The notes beneath the pieces were generated by a model. The model searched no databases and was not told the DNA's origin. It saw nothing but the letters and a program-made list of their open reading frames with translations. The position numbers were made by a program, and so were the translations under genes. Positions 28,320 to 39,389 of a stretch of 64,000 nt of DNA are shown piece by piece. Source of the stretch: Opitutaceae bacterium. Its GTDB lineage: Bacteria > Verrucomicrobiota > Verrucomicrobiia > Opitutales > Opitutaceae. Where the stretch lies: positions 62,001 to 126,000 of the forward strand of contig JAIXWF010000016.1 in NCBI GenBank assembly GCA_027482185.1, in the 5' to 3' direction. Positions within the stretch are counted from its first letter, which is position 1. Each line of letters opens with the position of its first letter.

Positions 28320-29159
28320 ATGCCGACCGACCGCGACCTCGCGCTCAAATCCCTCCGCTACCGCCGCAGCATTTTGCGTTGGATCAAACACGCCGGCGCC
28401 GGGCACACCGGCGGCAGCCTTTCCTGCGTCGATATCCTGAACGTCCTTTACAACCGGATACTCCGGGTTTCCCCGGCCACCGCCGCGGACCCGCTCCGCG
28501 ACCGCTACATCCAGAGCAAGGGCCATTCCGTCGAGGCGCTCTTCGTCGTCCTCGCCGACCGCGGCTTCTTCCCGGAATCCGATCTCGGGACGCTTTGCGG
28601 GTACGACTCGGCCTACGTCGGCCACCCCACGCGGCACGTGGCCGGCGTCGAACAAAACACCGGCGCCCTCGGCCACGGCCTGCCGATCGCCGTCGGCACC
28701 GCCCTCGCCGCCAAGCTCGACGGCGCCGCTTTCCGCGCCTTCACGCTCCTCGGCGACGGCGAACTCGCCGAAGGCTCGAACTGGGAAGGCGCCCTCGCCG
28801 GCGCCCACTACAAATTGGACAACCTCACCGCCATCATCGACTGCAACACGCTCCAGATCACGGGGCGCACCAAGGACGTGATGAACCACGAACCGCTCGC
28901 CGACAAATGGGCCGCCTTCGGCTGGGCCGTCCGCACCGTCGACGGCCACGACTTCGCCGCCCTCACCGCCGCATTGGAAAAACCGCTCCAGCCCGGCAAA
29001 CCCTCCTGCGTCATCGCGCGCACCACCAAAGGCAAAGGCGTCAGCTTTATGGAAGATGTCGGCAAATGGCACCACGGCGTGCCCAACGACGACGAGTTCG
29101 CCCGCGCCAACGCCGAACTCGACGCCGCGATCGCCGCGCTCACGGGAGGTGCCGCATGA
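28320..29159 (+). CDS. Transketolase N-terminal subunit (candidate apulose-4-phosphate transketolase subunit A)
   Basis: A 279-residue thiamine-diphosphate-binding half of a split transketolase. His29 in AGAGHTGGSLS, KGHSVEALF and GHPTRHVAGVEQNTGALGHGL are transketolase motifs. The cofactor/magnesium motif runs from GDG (145-147) to Asn176 in LLGDGELAEGSNWEGAL and IIDCN. The protein is the usual length for the N-terminal subunit of two-gene transketolases. Its stop overlaps the ATG of the C-terminal subunit, so both are made in equal amounts. Split transketolases include AptA/AptB, which transfer a two-carbon group from apulose 4-phosphate to glyceraldehyde 3-phosphate, giving xylulose 5-phosphate and dihydroxyacetone phosphate. 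The neighbouring kinase and isomerase support that role over housekeeping transketolase. Confidence 0.88.
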   Translation: MPTDRDLALKSLRYRRSILRWIKHAGAGHTGGSLSCVDILNVLYNRILRVSPATAADPLRDRYIQSKGHSVEALFVVLADRGFFPESDLGTLCGYDSAYVGHPTRHVAGVEQNTGALGHGLPIAVGTALAAKLDGAAFRAFTLLGDGELAEGSNWEGALAGAHYKLDNLTAIIDCNTLQITGRTKDVMNHEPLADKWAAFGWAVRTVDGHDFAALTAALEKPLQPGKPSCVIARTTKGKGVSFMEDVGKWHHGVPNDDEFARANAELDAAIAALTGGAA

Positions 29160-30166
29160 GCGCGCCCGCCCCGTCCATGTATTCCCCCGCGGCCAAAGCC
29201 GTCGCCGAAAAACTCGGCCTGAAAATGGGCCGCGCCAATCTCGAGGAATTCGCCGACACCCTCCTCGCCCTCGCCAAAACCGACCGCAACATCCTCGCCG
29301 TCACCAGCGACTCCCGCGGCTCCGGCAAACTCGGTCCCTTCGGCCAGGCCCTCCCGCAACAGATCGTCGAGGTCGGTATCGCCGAACAGAACCTCGTCGG
29401 CATCGCCGCCGGCCTCGGCTCCTGCGGCAAGAATGTCTTCGCCGTTTCCCCGGCCTGCTTCCTCACCGCGCGTTCGCTCGAGCAGATCAAGAACGACATC
29501 TGCTACTCCGACCATCCGGTGACGCTCGTCGGCATCAGCGCCGGCGTCAGCTACGGCGCCCTCGGCACCACTCACCATTCGCTCCACGACTTCGCCGTCC
29601 TGCGCGCGATCAACAACCTCACCGTCGTCGCCCCGGCCGACAACTTCGAGGCCCGCGAGGCCGTCCGCGCCGCCGCCGCCGCGACGAGCCCCGTCTACCT
29701 CCGCTTCGGCAAAGCCCCGCTCTACACGCTGCCCGGCGCCGAGACCGCGCCGTTCACCCTCGGCGCCGCCCGCACCCTCCGCCCCGGCCGCGACGTCGCG
29801 TTTCTCGCCACCGGCGAAACCGTCGTTCACGCCCTCCTCGCCGCCGCCCACCTGGAGGCGACTGCCGGTCTGGCCTGCCGCGTCGTCAGTTTCCCGACCG
29901 TCAAGCCGCTCGACACCGCCGCCGTGCTCGCCGCCGCCCGCGAATGCCGCGCCGTCGTCACCGCCGAGGAACACCTCGTGGCGGGCGGTTTCGGCGAGGC
30001 CGTCGCCGGCGTCATCGCACAGGCCGGCGTCGGCACGCGTTTCCGCATCGTCGGCATCCCGGACGAATACACGGTCACCGGCAGCCAGGCGGATATCTTC
30101 CGCCACTACGGTCTGACGATGGAGGGGCTGGCCGCGACGGCGTCCGCCCTGCTCGCGCGTCCCTGA
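29156..30166 (+). CDS. Transketolase C-terminal subunit (candidate apulose-4-phosphate transketolase subunit B)
   Basis: A 336-residue pyrimidine-binding and C-terminal half of the split transketolase. The catalytic glutamate that activates thiamine diphosphate is Glu77 in VEVGIAEQNLVGIAAGLG. Other family segments are SYGALGTTHHSLHDFAVLRA, VVAPADNFEAREAV, and the C-terminal domain VVTAEEHLVAGGFGEAVAGV. One of the few clear Shine-Dalgarno sequences in the window, GGGAGGT, lies seven bases upstream of the ATG at 29156, which overlaps the first subunit's stop. It works only together with that subunit. The kinase gene follows three bases after the stop. Confidence 0.88.
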   Translation: MSAPAPSMYSPAAKAVAEKLGLKMGRANLEEFADTLLALAKTDRNILAVTSDSRGSGKLGPFGQALPQQIVEVGIAEQNLVGIAAGLGSCGKNVFAVSPACFLTARSLEQIKNDICYSDHPVTLVGISAGVSYGALGTTHHSLHDFAVLRAINNLTVVAPADNFEAREAVRAAAAATSPVYLRFGKAPLYTLPGAETAPFTLGAARTLRPGRDVAFLATGETVVHALLAAAHLEATAGLACRVVSFPTVKPLDTAAVLAAARECRAVVTAEEHLVAGGFGEAVAGVIAQAGVGTRFRIVGIPDEYTVTGSQADIFRHYGLTMEGLAATASALLARP

Positions 30167-30169
30167 GCC

Positions 30170-31663
30170 ATGGCGCTGTTCCTTGCCCTCGACCAAAGCA
30201 CCTCGGCCACGAAGGCCCTGCTGTTCGACGCCGAGGGCCGAGCGCTCGACCGCGAGGCCCGCGAGCACCGCCAGCACTACCCGCAGCCCGGCTGGGTCGA
30301 GCACGATGCCGAGGAGATCTGGGAGAACACGCTGACCGTGCTTTCCGCGCTGCTCGCGCGCCATTCCGACCGGCGCCGGGAATTCGTTTCGCTCAGCCTG
30401 ACCAACCAGCGCGAAACGGTCGTGGTCTTCGACCGCGCCACCGGCCGGCCCCTGCACCACGCCATCGTTTGGCAATGCCGCCGCGGCGATCCGTTCTGCG
30501 CCGGACACGCCGCCGCCGGCCGCGAACCGCTCGTGCGCGCCCGCACCGGCCTGAAACTCGACGCCTATTTCTCCGCTTCGAAACTGCAGTGGTTGGTCCG
30601 CGAACATCCGGATCTGCGCGCCCGCTTGGCCGACGGCTCCGCCCTGCTCGGCACCATCGACACCTATCTCGTCTATCGGCTCACCGCCGGCCGCGTCTTC
30701 GCCACCGACCACACCAACGCCAGCCGCACGCTCCTCTTCGACATCGCGCGGCTGCGGTGGGACGAAGAGCTCTGCGCGCTCTGGGAGGTCCCGGTCCGCG
30801 CGCTGCCCGAGGTCCGCGAGAGCTCGGCCGCCTTCGGCACAACCACGCTCGGCGGCGTCCTCTCCGAACCGCTGCCGATCCGCGGGGTGATCGGCGATTC
30901 GCAGGCGTCGCTCCTCGCCCAGCGCTGCTTCGCCCCCGGTTCCGCCAAAGTCACGTTCGGCACCGGCTCCTCGCTCCTGCTCAACATCGGCGGCACGCCG
31001 CGTTTCTCCGCGCAGGGCGTGCTGACGGCCCTCGCCTGGGTGCACGGCGGCCGGCCGACCTATGCATTCGAGGGCATCGTCATTTCCTCCGCCTCGACCT
31101 TGGTTTGGCTGCGCGACCAACTCGGCCTCGCGCCGGACGTCGCCACGCTCGAGCGTCTGGCCGCCGAGGTTCCGGACAACGGCGGCGTCTACCTCGTGCC
31201 GGCCTTCACCGGTCTCGGCCTGCCGCATTGGCGCCCCGAGGCGCGCGCTTCGCTGACGGGGCTCAGCAGCCACAGCGACCGCCGTCACGTCGCCCGCGCC
31301 GGATTCGAATCCATCGCCTACCAGATCCGCGAGGCCCTCGACGCGATGCGCGCGGAAGCCGGCGTTCCGCTCGGCACCCTGCACGCCGACGGCGGCCCCA
31401 CCGCGAGCCGTTTGCTCATGCAGTTCACCGCCGATCTCGTCGGCGCCGACCTGCGCGTCGCCGGGATGGCGGATTGCTCCCCGCTCGGCGCCGTCTTCGC
31501 GGCCCAACTGGGCCTCGGCCTGCGCCGCAGCTTCGCCGATTTCGGCCCGGCGGCGTCTCCGGAAACCGGGTACAGCCCGCGGCTGCCCGCGGAAACGTCC
31601 GCCCGGCTGCTGCGCGGCTGGCAGGCCGCCGTGCGTCAGGTTCTCGTGCCGCCCGCGAACTAG
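30170..31663 (+). CDS. FGGY carbohydrate kinase, glycerol kinase-like (candidate apulose kinase)
   Basis: A 497-residue cytoplasmic sugar kinase. The opening ALDQSTSATKALLFD is the phosphate-binding loop. Positions that bind glycerol in glycerol kinase are recognisable: Arg-Glu in TNQRETVVVF, Trp in IVWQCRRGD, Tyr in LDAYFSASKLQWL and the catalytic Asp in VIGDSQASLL, where glycerol kinase has Gln-Ala after GD. The adenosine-binding region LHADGGPTASRLLMQF is intact. Apulose carries a glycerol-like carbinol with two CH2OH groups, so a glycerol-kinase-like enzyme is chemically reasonable for making apulose 4-phosphate. Plain glycerol kinase or an erythritol-type kinase remain alternatives. It ends the + strand run; its stop shares a CTAG with the stop of the convergent stress-protein gene. 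Confidence 0.88.
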   Translation: MALFLALDQSTSATKALLFDAEGRALDREAREHRQHYPQPGWVEHDAEEIWENTLTVLSALLARHSDRRREFVSLSLTNQRETVVVFDRATGRPLHHAIVWQCRRGDPFCAGHAAAGREPLVRARTGLKLDAYFSASKLQWLVREHPDLRARLADGSALLGTIDTYLVYRLTAGRVFATDHTNASRTLLFDIARLRWDEELCALWEVPVRALPEVRESSAAFGTTTLGGVLSEPLPIRGVIGDSQASLLAQRCFAPGSAKVTFGTGSSLLLNIGGTPRFSAQGVLTALAWVHGGRPTYAFEGIVISSASTLVWLRDQLGLAPDVATLERLAAEVPDNGGVYLVPAFTGLGLPHWRPEARASLTGLSSHSDRRHVARAGFESIAYQIREALDAMRAEAGVPLGTLHADGGPTASRLLMQFTADLVGADLRVAGMADCSPLGAVFAAQLGLGLRRSFADFGPAASPETGYSPRLPAETSARLLRGWQAAVRQVLVPPAN

Positions 31664-32127
31664 CGACGCCGCCCGGCGCGCCCTGGCAACGGCCGTTCCG
31701 CCGGCACCACCAGCACGGGACAACGGGCCCGACGCAGCACCGCGCTCGCCGTGCTGCCGAGCAACAGGTCGAAAAACGCCGTGTGCCCGTGCGAGCCGAT
31801 CGCGATATAGGCTGCGCCCATGCGCCGAGCCTGCCCCAGGATCACGGTCGCCGGATGGCCGCCCAGGCGCCGCACCCGGAAATCCACTCCGCGCCGCGTC
31901 AGGCCGCGGCCGAGCGCCGCCAGCTTCGCGTCGGCGCTCCGCTCCATCGTCGCCAGCAACGCGGAGGCGCTTTCGGTCTCGAGATCGAACACGGCCGCCC
32001 CGAGCTGGAGGTGGACAACGTGGAGCAACACCACCTTGGCCTTGATCGCCTTGGCATGGTCCGCGGCGCAAGCCACGAGCCGGCCGGTCAACGCGGAGAA
32101 ATCGACGGGCACGAGAATCGTTTTCAT
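31660..32127 (-). CDS. Universal stress protein (UspA family)
   Basis: A 155-residue single-domain protein of the adenine-nucleotide-binding universal stress family. It starts MKTILVPVDFS, has AVVLLHVV-type strand KVVLLHVVHL, a long central helix, and the ATP-binding motif GSHGHTAFFDLLLGSTASAVLRR, close to the G-2x-G-9x-G(S/T) rule. Proteins with this motif bind ATP and are induced by stress or starvation. It lies downstream of the sensor kinase and response regulator genes in the same direction, with an 83-bp gap, and converges on the kinase gene with overlapping stops. Confidence 0.9.
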   Translation of the reverse strand: MKTILVPVDFSALTGRLVACAADHAKAIKAKVVLLHVVHLQLGAAVFDLETESASALLATMERSADAKLAALGRGLTRRGVDFRVRRLGGHPATVILGQARRMGAAYIAIGSHGHTAFFDLLLGSTASAVLRRARCPVLVVPAERPLPGRAGRRR

Positions 32128-32210
32128 GCGGCCAAGGTACTCCCGTTCCCCGCCGCCGCCGGGCATCCCTTGGCCGAGAGCACGCAGCGATTGCCCGCGC
32201 CGCGCCCGGC

Positions 32211-33145
<935 letters not shown>

Positions 33146-33149
<4 letters not shown>

Positions 33150-36100
33150 GATCCGTTTTCAGGGCCGCCGGCCCGCCGCAGTTCCTCGCGCAGACGGCCG
33201 AGTTGGAAGCCCGCGGCCAAGCCGTCGAGCTGCGCCAGCCGCGGGGCGCAGGCCGGATGCCGGACGCCGGCGTCGGCCAACCGCGCGCGCAGCGCCCGCA
33301 GGTCCCCGCGGCGCGCCAGCTCGAGCAGGGGCCGGGCTTCTTCCGGCGGCAACGGCGGCACGTCCATGGCCGCCGTCCCCGCCCCCGCCGGTTCCGCCGG
33401 CGCGGCGTGGCTCCACGCGAGATCAAGACAGCGACCGAGGGTCGCAAACAGGCGTTCCTCCTCGCAGGGCTTGGGCAGAAATTCGTCGCAGCCCGCGTCC
33501 AACGCCGTCTGGCGGTCCGCCTCGAAGACGCTCGCCGACACCGCGACGATCGCCGGCACCGCTCCGCCCGGCAACCGCCGCAGCGCCCGGGCCGTCGCGT
33601 AGCCGTCCGGTCCCGCCGGCATCCGCAGATCGAGGAGCACGGCGTCCGCCGGTCGCCGGGCGAAGGCCGCCAGCGCCGCGTGGCCGTCCGCGCATTCCTC
33701 GATCTCGAAACCGAGCGGCTCCAGCAAGCCGCGCAGCACCGCGCGGTTCGTGGCCTCGTCGTCCACCACCAGGAGCCGGCGGCGGGTCCCGGCGTAACCG
33801 ACGACGACCTGCCGGGGCGCGGCGGCGGGCGTCGTCGCCGCCGCCAGGTGCACGGCGAACGCAAACCGGCTGCCCGCCCCGGGCGCGCTCGTGCACGCGA
33901 TCGTGCCGCCCATCAGCTGCACCAGGCGGCGGCTGATCGCGAGACCGAGGCCCGTGCCCTGCCCGACCGTGCGTCCGCTGCGGGTCTGGTGAAACGGCTC
34001 GAAGAGCCGCGCCTGTTCCTCCGGCGCGATGCCCATGCCGGTGTCGGCCACGGCAAACTCCACGGTCGCGCCGCCGGCGCCGTCCGGGCGCGCCGCCACT
34101 GCCAGCGTCACCGTGCCGTGTTCCGTGAACTTCACCGCGTTGCCCAGCAGGTTGTAGAGCACCTGCCGCAGTTTCGTCTCGTCGCCGCGCACCCGGTCGG
34201 GGAGATCGGCCGGGAGGTGGCAGACGAACTCGAGCCCGGCTTCCTGGCCGCGCGTGCGGAACGTATCCGCGAGGCCCGCGACCAGTTGCCGCAGGGAAAA
34301 ATCCGCCGGGTTCAGCGCCAGCCGGCCGGCCTCGATCTTCGAGAGGTCGAGGATCTCGTTGATCATCGCCAGCAAGTGGTCGCCGTTGCGCCCGATGATC
34401 TCGAGCCGCGCCCGCTGCTCGGCCGACGTCAGCGGCGAGCGGCGCAGGATCTGCGTGAAACCGAGAATCGCGTTCAACGGGGTCCGCAGTTCGTGGCTCA
34501 TGTTCGCGAGAAACGCGCTCTTCGCCTCGCTCGCCGCCTCCGCGGCCGCCTTCGCCTCGCGCAGTTCCGCGGTCTGCACCGCCACCAGCCGGGCCAACTC
34601 GCGGTTGCGCTTTTCCAACCGCGCCCCGCGCCACCGCACCGCGCCGTAGAACAATCCCGCCAGCGCCGCGGCATAGCCCGCCGCCGCGGCCGGGGTTCGC
34701 CACCACGGCGCGAGAATCCGCACCCGCCACTGCGCCGTCGCCGACAGCCGGCCGTCCGCATCGCGCGCGCGGACCTCCACGACGTGGCGCCCGGGCGGCA
34801 GGCGGTCGAAGGTCAGCGTCGTTTCCGCCGCCGGTTCGGACCATTCGCCCGCGTCGTCCAACCGCGTCTGGAAACGCAGGTACCGCGCCTCGAGCCGATC
34901 CGTCGCCACCTGCAGCGTCGCGGTCTGCGCCGCAAAGGGCAGCTCCGCTTCGGCCGACGGATCGAACGCCCGCCCGCCCGGCCCCGTCACCCGCCGGACC
35001 ACGGCCCGGTACGGTTCGTCGCGCGCATAGGCCCGCGGCAACTCCAGCCGCACCAGGCCTTCGCTGCCGCCCAGCCAAACCGTGCTGCCCGCCGCGGCCG
35101 GCTCCTCGAGGAAATAGGGATTTTCGCCGACGGCGTCCGCCGCCGCGAACGGCAGCCCGCGCACCGAGAGGTCCGGCGCCACGCGCCAGAACTGCCGCCC
35201 CCGCCACGGGCCCGCCTCCGGATCGTCGCGGAAGGTCCGCACCCACCACGCGCCGTCCCGGCCCGCCGCCAGCGTCGGCATCGCCGTCACGGGAAACGGA
35301 TACAGTTGCGCCGCCGCGAACCGTTCGCGGAACCGCCCCTCCGCCGCGTCGAACCGGTACACGCGCCGGTCGTCGAGAAACGCGAGGTCCCCGGCCTGCG
35401 CCGCCACCAGCGGCAGGCCCGCCAGCGCCGCGCTCGTCAGGCCGCGGCCACCCCCGAAACGCTCGGCCTTCACCGCCGCCGGATCGTACGGCTCCGGCCC
35501 GGCCAGGCCCGTCAGGCGGAAGAACCCGCGCGACGCCGCCGCGGCCCACACGGCGCCGTCCGCCGCTTCCGCCAGCAGCCGGAGTTCGCCGTCCACGCCC
35601 GGCACTTCCCCGAGACTCCGCCATTTCCCGCTCTCGCGCCGCAGCACGAACAGACGGTTGTCCAACGCCACGAGCGCCCGGTCCGGCGCCGCGCGGGGCA
35701 CCAGCACGCCCGTCGCCACCGGACCGGGCGTGCCGAAAACGGTCTCCGCCGTATGCGTCGCGGGCCGATAAACGTGCAACCCGCCGCGGCCGGCAAACAG
35801 CACCTCGTCCCCGGCCCCGACGATGTGCCAGACGTCGCTGTCCCCGCCCGGCAGCAGCTGGAAACGCGCCGCCCGCGGGGGCACCGCCACCGGATCGGCG
35901 GGCTCGAGACGGAACAGGCCGTCCGTCGTGCCGACATAGAGTCGTCCCCGGTGCCGGTGGAGCGCCTGCACCGCCCCTTTGCCGAGGCCGTTCGCCGCGC
36001 CGAAGATCGTCAGCCCGTCCGGCCACGCCAGCCGCGTGATCCCGGAATTTTGCGAAATCCACAGGTCGCCGCGCCGGTCCTGGAACACGTTGATCACGTA

Positions 36101-36964
36101 GTCCGCGTTCAGGCCGCCGTTCGCCGTGTCGAGATAGTGGCGCAGCGTGCCGTCGGGATTCAGCAGCAGCAACCCGCCCGGCCGTTGCGAAATCGCCAGC
36201 GAACCGTCGCGCAGCCTCCAGCCCCGGTCGATCGTCCGTGCGCGCAACGCGGCGTCTACGGGCGTCGGCCACGGCCGGAAGCCGGCGCCGTCGCGCCGCC
36301 ACAGCGCCCCGCGCTGCAGGCCGACCAGCCACGCGCCGTCCGGCAGCGCCTCCAGCATGAGCACCCGGTCCTGCCGCACCTCCGGCGTGTCGATCACGTC
36401 GCGCCAACGGTCGCCGTCGAAGGCCGCGACCGCCTGGCCGGCCGCATGCACCACGAGTTCGGCGCCGATCGCGAAAGCCCGCGCCCGCCCTTCGCGCACC
36501 CGCTCGAGCTTGCCGCCGTGCCAGCGCAGCACGTGCGTCTCGGTCACAAAGTAGATCCCGTGCGGCAGCGCCAAGGTTTGCCGCACATAGGTCCCCGGCG
36601 GCTCGTGCCAATGGGACTTCAGGGAAACGTAGCGCCGTCCGCCCGCACCGTCCGGCTCGAGGTAGCCGAATTCGTCCACCGCCCCGACCCACACGCGGTC
36701 CTCGGCGTCGAGATCGAGGCCGCGGTTGAAGATGCCGCCGGTTTTCACGCTGCCCCAGCGGACGCCGTCGTAGACCAGCACATGGTCCTTGTTGCCGACG
36801 TAGAGCAGGCCCGCGCGGTCCTGCACCGCGGCCCAGGTCTGGTTGTGCTGCGCGTACACGCGCACCCCGAAGTGCTCCGTGGGCGGGATGCCGGATTCCG
36901 CTGCCCGCAGCGCCCCGGTGGCCGGCAGGCACGCAAGCAGGAGAATGAGGCAACGGCGGAACAT
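33146..36964 (-). CDS. Hybrid sensor histidine kinase with beta-propeller sensor domain
   Basis: A 1272-residue membrane sensor. A signal peptide covers residues 1 to about 22 (ILLLACLPATGALRAAE). About 600 residues of two-component-regulator propeller repeats follow (GLLYVGNKDHVLVYDG, EDRVWVGAVDEFGYL, RGDLWISQNSGI), then a Y_Y_Y beta-sandwich ending LPPGRHVVEVRARDADG. One transmembrane helix lies at about 759-776. The kinase core has His824 in NMSHELRTPLNAILGF, the N-box VLYNLLGNAVKFTEHG and GLGLAISRRLVQLMGG. A receiver domain with Asp1112 (LLDLRMPAG) and a C-terminal helical region that may be a phosphotransfer domain follow. The layout is that of Bacteroides hybrid two-component systems for glycans, but here the DNA-binding part is the separate, overlapping regulator. 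The ATG at 36964 starts the signal peptide. Confidence 0.92.
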
Positions 36965-37121
36965 CGGGAAGCCCCGGTGTTTTGGCGGAGGGTCCCGCCC
37001 CGGCAACGCCGAAGCGAGCGGGCTGCACCGAAGGGTGTAGGTCCGCGCGCCCCGCGGACTTTCCCGTTGCGGTGGCCCGTCCCGGCGGCTGGTTTGCCCC
37101 GGCCCCGCCCGGCCGCGCCCC
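36965..37121. promoter_or_regulatory. Divergent intergenic region
   Basis: These 157 bp separate the sensor kinase start from the start of the secreted hydrolase. They should contain two promoters. I see no clear promoter hexamers, operator repeats or strong hairpin. Confidence 0.3.
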
Positions 37122-39389
37122 ATGCTTCCCCCGGCTCTGTTCCGCGTCCTCCGTCCCCTTCTGCTCCTGCCCGCCCTGCTGGCCGGGCTTCCCGCGCTCC
37201 GGGCCGCGCTGCCCGGCACTGCGCCGCTTGCTCCGCACCCGGATCTTTCCGCGGAGATGATCGCCGGCATCGACCGGATGGCCGACCGGCTGCTCCGGGA
37301 AGCGCCCGCCCACCGCCGCCCGGACCGCGCGAAACTCGCGGCGCTGCTCGGACTCGGCGACCCACGCGTGCCGTTCGCCGCGTTTGCTTTGGTCGGCGAC
37401 ACCGCGGCCCCGGCCGAGCTCAGCCCCGGCGCGCCGGGCCGGGTGCAACGCGTGCGTTGGCCCGCCCTCGCGGGCGTCCACGGCGAGGGCCTCCGGATCG
37501 TTCCCGCGGGTGCGGCCGCAGCCCGCGTGATTCTGATTCCGGATGCGGACACGGCGCCCGAGAAGCTCGCCGGCCCCGCCCTGCTCGGCACGGGGTGCGA
37601 GATCGTCATTCCCGCCCTGCTGGACCGCGATTCGAGCCGCAGCACCAACCCGCGCTTCGAGGTCCGCACCAACGTGCCGCACCGCGAATGGATCTATCGG
37701 CAGACGTTTCCGCTGGGCCGCCATCCGCTCGGTCTCGAGGTGCAGAAAATTCTCGCTCTCGTGGACCGTTTTCGCGCCGACGCCCCCGCCGTTCCGGTCG
37801 TGGTCGCCGGCGTCGGCGAAGGCGGCCTGATCGCCTTGCTCGCCGCGGCGCTCGAGACGCGGATCGATGCCGTCGCCGTCGGCGGCAGCTTCGGCCCGCG
37901 CGAAGAGCTCTGGCGCGAGCCGCTCGAACGCAACCTGTTCGGATTCCTGCGCGATTTCGGCGATGCGGAACTGGCCGCGCTCGTCGCGCCGCGGCGGCTG
38001 GCGGTCCTTCACCGCTTCCATCCCGAGTACACGGTCGACTTGTCCGCCCCGGCCGGCCGGCGCGCGCTCGCCGCGCCCGGCCGCCTGACCGCGCCGCCCG
38101 CCGCCGCCGCCGCGGCCGAAGTCGAACGCGCGCGCACGCTGCGGCCCGGAAACTGGATCCGCTTCTTCGCCGCCGACCAAAGCCCGGCCGCAGCGCTCGC
38201 GCACGTGCTGCCCGCCGCGGCCGCCGCCGGTCTCGGGCGCGCGCTGGCGGGGGACGTTTTCGCCCCCGCCCTGCCCATCGACCCGGACCGCCGGGAACGG
38301 TTCGTCCGCGAAGGGGAACAGTATGCCCAGGGACTGATCCCGGAGACCGAACGCGGACGCCAGCAACGGTTCTGGCGCGCACTGCCGATGGCCTCCGTGC
38401 CGGCCTACGAGGCGCACATCCGCGGCGAGCGCGAGCGGTTTTGGCGCGATGCCATCGGCCGGCTGCCCGACCCGGATGTCCCGGCGAATCCGCGCAGCCG
38501 ATACGTCCGGACCGAGGGCAACGTCGCGATCTACGAAGTTGTGCTCGATGTCTGGTCCGGCGTCATCGCCTGGGGCTGGCTCTGCCTGCCGCTCGATCTG
38601 GTGCGCGGGGATCCCGCCGCCGGTCCGCCCGCGGGCTTCACCGGCCGCCGGCCCGTCGTCGTTTGCCAGCACGGGCTGGAGGGATTGCCGGAGGATACCG
38701 TCGCCACGGATCCGGCCCGGCGCGCCTCCGGCATCTACCGCGCCTTCGCGCTGCGCCTTGCGCAGGAAGGCTTCGTAACGTTCGCACCGCACAATCCCTA
38801 CCGCGGGCGCGACGCCTTCCGCGTCCTCCAGCGCAAGCTGCAGCCGCTTGGGCTCTCGCTCTTCAGCGTGATCAACGGCCAGCACCAGCGGATCCTCGAC
38901 TGGCTGCAGGCGCAGCCGTTTGTCGCGGCGGACCGGATCGCCTTCTACGGCCTGAGCTACGGCGGCAAGACGGCGATGCGCACGCCGGCCGTGCTGCCCG
39001 GCTACTGCCTCAGCATCTGCAGCGGGGATTTCAACGAGTGGATCCGCAAAACCGCCGGGCTCGACACGCCGATGAGCTACCTGCACGCCGCGGAGCACGA
39101 AATCTGGGAATGGAATCTCGCCGGAACCTTCGGCTACGCGGAGATGGCCGCGCTGATCGCGCCGCGGCCCTTCATGGTCGAACGCGGGCACGACGACGGC
39201 GTCGGCCTCGACGAATGGGTGAACTACGAATTCGCGAAAGTGCGCCGGCTCTACGACCGCCTCGGCCTCGGGCAGCGCGCCCGGATCGCGCACTTCGACG
39301 GCGGGCACCGCATCGACGGCACGGAAACGTTCGCGTTCCTGCGCCGCGAGCTCGGACTCGAGACGTTCTTGCCGGCCCGCGCGCCCTGA
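37122..39389 (+). CDS. Secreted two-domain alpha/beta hydrolase (acetyl-esterase/dienelactone-hydrolase-like)
   Basis: A 755-residue exported protein. The signal peptide ends near ALRAALPG at about residue 29. Two alpha/beta-hydrolase-like domains are in tandem. The N-terminal one (about 95-330) has a nucleophile elbow VAGVGEGGLIAL in which Glu233 replaces the serine, so it is probably inactive. The C-terminal one (about 480-755) has VCQHGLEGLPEDT, the elbow AFYGLSYGGKT with Ser612, an acidic region in MVERGHDDGVGLDEW and the histidine in HFDGGHRIDG. It is likely an esterase acting on plant or algal glycans. It stands alone, divergent from the sensor kinase and convergent with the sulfatase gene; a palindromic repeat element begins at its stop codon. 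Confidence 0.82.
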   Translation: MLPPALFRVLRPLLLLPALLAGLPALRAALPGTAPLAPHPDLSAEMIAGIDRMADRLLREAPAHRRPDRAKLAALLGLGDPRVPFAAFALVGDTAAPAELSPGAPGRVQRVRWPALAGVHGEGLRIVPAGAAAARVILIPDADTAPEKLAGPALLGTGCEIVIPALLDRDSSRSTNPRFEVRTNVPHREWIYRQTFPLGRHPLGLEVQKILALVDRFRADAPAVPVVVAGVGEGGLIALLAAALETRIDAVAVGGSFGPREELWREPLERNLFGFLRDFGDAELAALVAPRRLAVLHRFHPEYTVDLSAPAGRRALAAPGRLTAPPAAAAAAEVERARTLRPGNWIRFFAADQSPAAALAHVLPAAAAAGLGRALAGDVFAPALPIDPDRRERFVREGEQYAQGLIPETERGRQQRFWRALPMASVPAYEAHIRGERERFWRDAIGRLPDPDVPANPRSRYVRTEGNVAIYEVVLDVWSGVIAWGWLCLPLDLVRGDPAAGPPAGFTGRRPVVVCQHGLEGLPEDTVATDPARRASGIYRAFALRLAQEGFVTFAPHNPYRGRDAFRVLQRKLQPLGLSLFSVINGQHQRILDWLQAQPFVAADRIAFYGLSYGGKTAMRTPAVLPGYCLSICSGDFNEWIRKTAGLDTPMSYLHAAEHEIWEWNLAGTFGYAEMAALIAPRPFMVERGHDDGVGLDEWVNYEFAKVRRLYDRLGLGQRARIAHFDGGHRIDGTETFAFLRRELGLETFLPARAP

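Noticed and set aside
28320-30166. Housekeeping transketolase or 1-deoxyxylulose synthase
   Set aside because: The split two-subunit form with a linked sugar kinase and isomerase points to a catabolic role; it has transketolase His motifs and the wrong organisation for DXS.
26697-31663. L-fucose or D-arabinose catabolic operon
   Set aside because: A fuculose/ribulose phosphate aldolase would be expected, but the genes are a split transketolase and a glycerol-kinase-like enzyme, which fit apiose better.
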